Source: Stentor coeruleus | Lineage: Eukaryota > Ciliophora > Heterotrichea > Heterotrichida > Stentoridae | Direction of reading: 5' to 3' | NCBI GenBank assembly: GCA_001970955.1 | Contig: MPUH01000146.1 | Span: 31,030-95,029, forward strand | Length of the DNA: 64,000 nucleotides | Shown: one piece after another, positions 63,272 through 64,000 of the stretch | Numbering within the stretch: position 1 is the first letter of the stretch | Layout of the letters: every line of letters begins with the position of its first letter | Position numbers and translations under genes: made by a program | Notes under the pieces: model-generated | What the model saw: the letters and a program-made list of their open reading frames with translations, nothing else | Told to the model about the DNA's origin: nothing | Database searches by the model: none

Positions 63272-64000
63272 TTATAAGAAGAAATTTCACGATTAAGTAG
63301 TTTTTGAAGTAGAATTTAGGTTTTGAAGTTATGATGAGATGAAGAAATTAAGGTTTTTGGGTTGGGATATTGTTTATGAGATTCTAGATGATATTTTTGA
63401 TAAGTTTAAAAGTAATGGTGCGACTTTTTAAGAATTATTATGAAAATATAAGTTTTTTATAATAGTTAGAAGGTCGGTGTGGTATATGGTTGGTATAATA
63501 AAAAGTTGGTTTTAGGTGGGGTGGTGGGGGAATTGAGAGAGAGAAAATATAATTTATACAATCAAATCATAGATACAACTCAGTTTGTATTTTAAGATGT
63601 AATTCCTGCTGTTTAATAATTTCAAGGCTAATTATACTAATTTTTGGTAATCTAATCCTAATAGGATTTGGAATTATTAATAACTAATTAAGCTCGGAAA
63701 TTTATATAATTTCGTATAACCCAAACATCATGACGAATCTAAAACATTTTTATATACTAAAACATAATGATAATTTTCACATCAAAAAAAAATTCCCATT
63801 CCAGGAATTGAACCTGCAACCTTTCGTACCCAAAGCGAGAATCATACCCAAGATCAAAGGCCTTAAAAACTCATAAAAAAATTTTTATATGTTTATCTAA
63901 AAAAGCAATATACTTTCAAATAAAAAAAGGTAATCCACTATATCAAGTATTATATAATACTTATTACAAATGATTATTATATTAAAAACTATAGGCTGAT
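63272..64000. other. Right-edge non-coding region
   Basis: About 730 bp upstream of the ARF-GEF start. It is G/T-leaning on the + strand up to about 63540, with a GGTGGGGTGGTGGGGG-like G-rich patch at 63517-63531, then AT-rich. The only recognisable element is the tRNA-Pro-like sequence at 63794-63863. Confidence 0.5.
63794..63863 (-). tRNA. tRNA-Pro(UGG)-like sequence, probably degenerate
   Basis: On the minus strand, TATGATTCTCG-CTTTGGGT is the usual D-arm/anticodon region of tRNA-Pro with anticodon TGG. It is followed by GGTTCAATTCC, a good B box, and the 3' acceptor AATGGGA with a T-run right after it, like a Pol III terminator. The 5' side does not fit: the seven bases where TCCCATT should be are AGGCCTT, the A box is weak, and the anticodon and T stems each have a mismatch. 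It is a tRNA relic, or a tRNA with a misassembled 5' end. Confidence 0.5.

Overview
This is a protein-coding segment of a ciliate somatic (macronuclear) genome, most likely the heterotrich Stentor coeruleus or a close relative. The evidence is an AT-rich sequence, dense genes, ciliary genes (a 12 kb axonemal dynein heavy chain, centrin), many kinases, standard stop codons (TAA, TAG and TGA all terminate and Trp is TGG, which argues against Blepharisma, where TGA is Trp) and, decisively, spliceosomal introns of only 15 or 16 nt. I place eight such introns in seven genes. Each is GT...AG, each has an A six nt from its 3' end, and removing each joins two halves of a recognisable protein family. 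The species name is inference; the intron and code observations come directly from the sequence.

Layout. 1-1511: 3' part of a coiled-coil RING protein. 1.8-13.9 kb: an intronless single-headed inner-arm dynein heavy chain. 14.2-19.4 kb: a kinase cluster with a CDPK (-), an AGC kinase (+) and an Aurora-like kinase (+), the last two only 25 bp apart. 19.5-28.7 kb: a basic low-complexity protein (-), an MFSD1-like lysosomal transporter (+), an acylated kelch-like protein (+), a basic protein (-), a DHHC palmitoyltransferase (-), a REEP/HVA22 protein (+) and a doubtful microprotein. 29.3-42.2 kb: a same-strand HECT E3 ligase, giant USP deubiquitinase and a second Aurora-like kinase. 42.4-47.3 kb: ribosomal protein eL30 (-), centrin (+), NAD kinase (-), a broken ORF (+) and a coiled-coil protein (-). 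48.1-52.7 kb: an EF-hand-like protein (+), a small EF-hand-fold protein (-) and a multi-membrane RING protein (+). 54.1-63.3 kb: a mitochondrial ribosome-type protein (+), a membrane cyclic-nucleotide phosphodiesterase (-) and a Sec7-domain ARF-GEF (-). A degenerate tRNA-Pro-like sequence lies near the right edge.

Assembly state. The window has ten adjacent direct duplications of 46-190 bp; six have a single N at the junction. Copies are identical or nearly so. In every coding case, collapsing one copy restores one continuous reading frame whose total length is a whole number of codons. I read them as unmerged contig overlaps, or less likely as real tandem duplications. Five genes that look split or frameshifted (Aurora-like kinase, basic protein, DHHC, second kinase, ARF-GEF) are therefore annotated here as single genes.

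I found no CRISPR arrays, insertion sequences or clear novel multigene system. The most notable points are the minimal introns, one of which separates the AGC kinase from its hydrophobic motif; the overlap artefacts; a strand-composition switch at gene boundaries; the USP with putative Tudor/MBT-like modules at both ends; and the zinc-binding cysteine cluster in the ARF-GEF.
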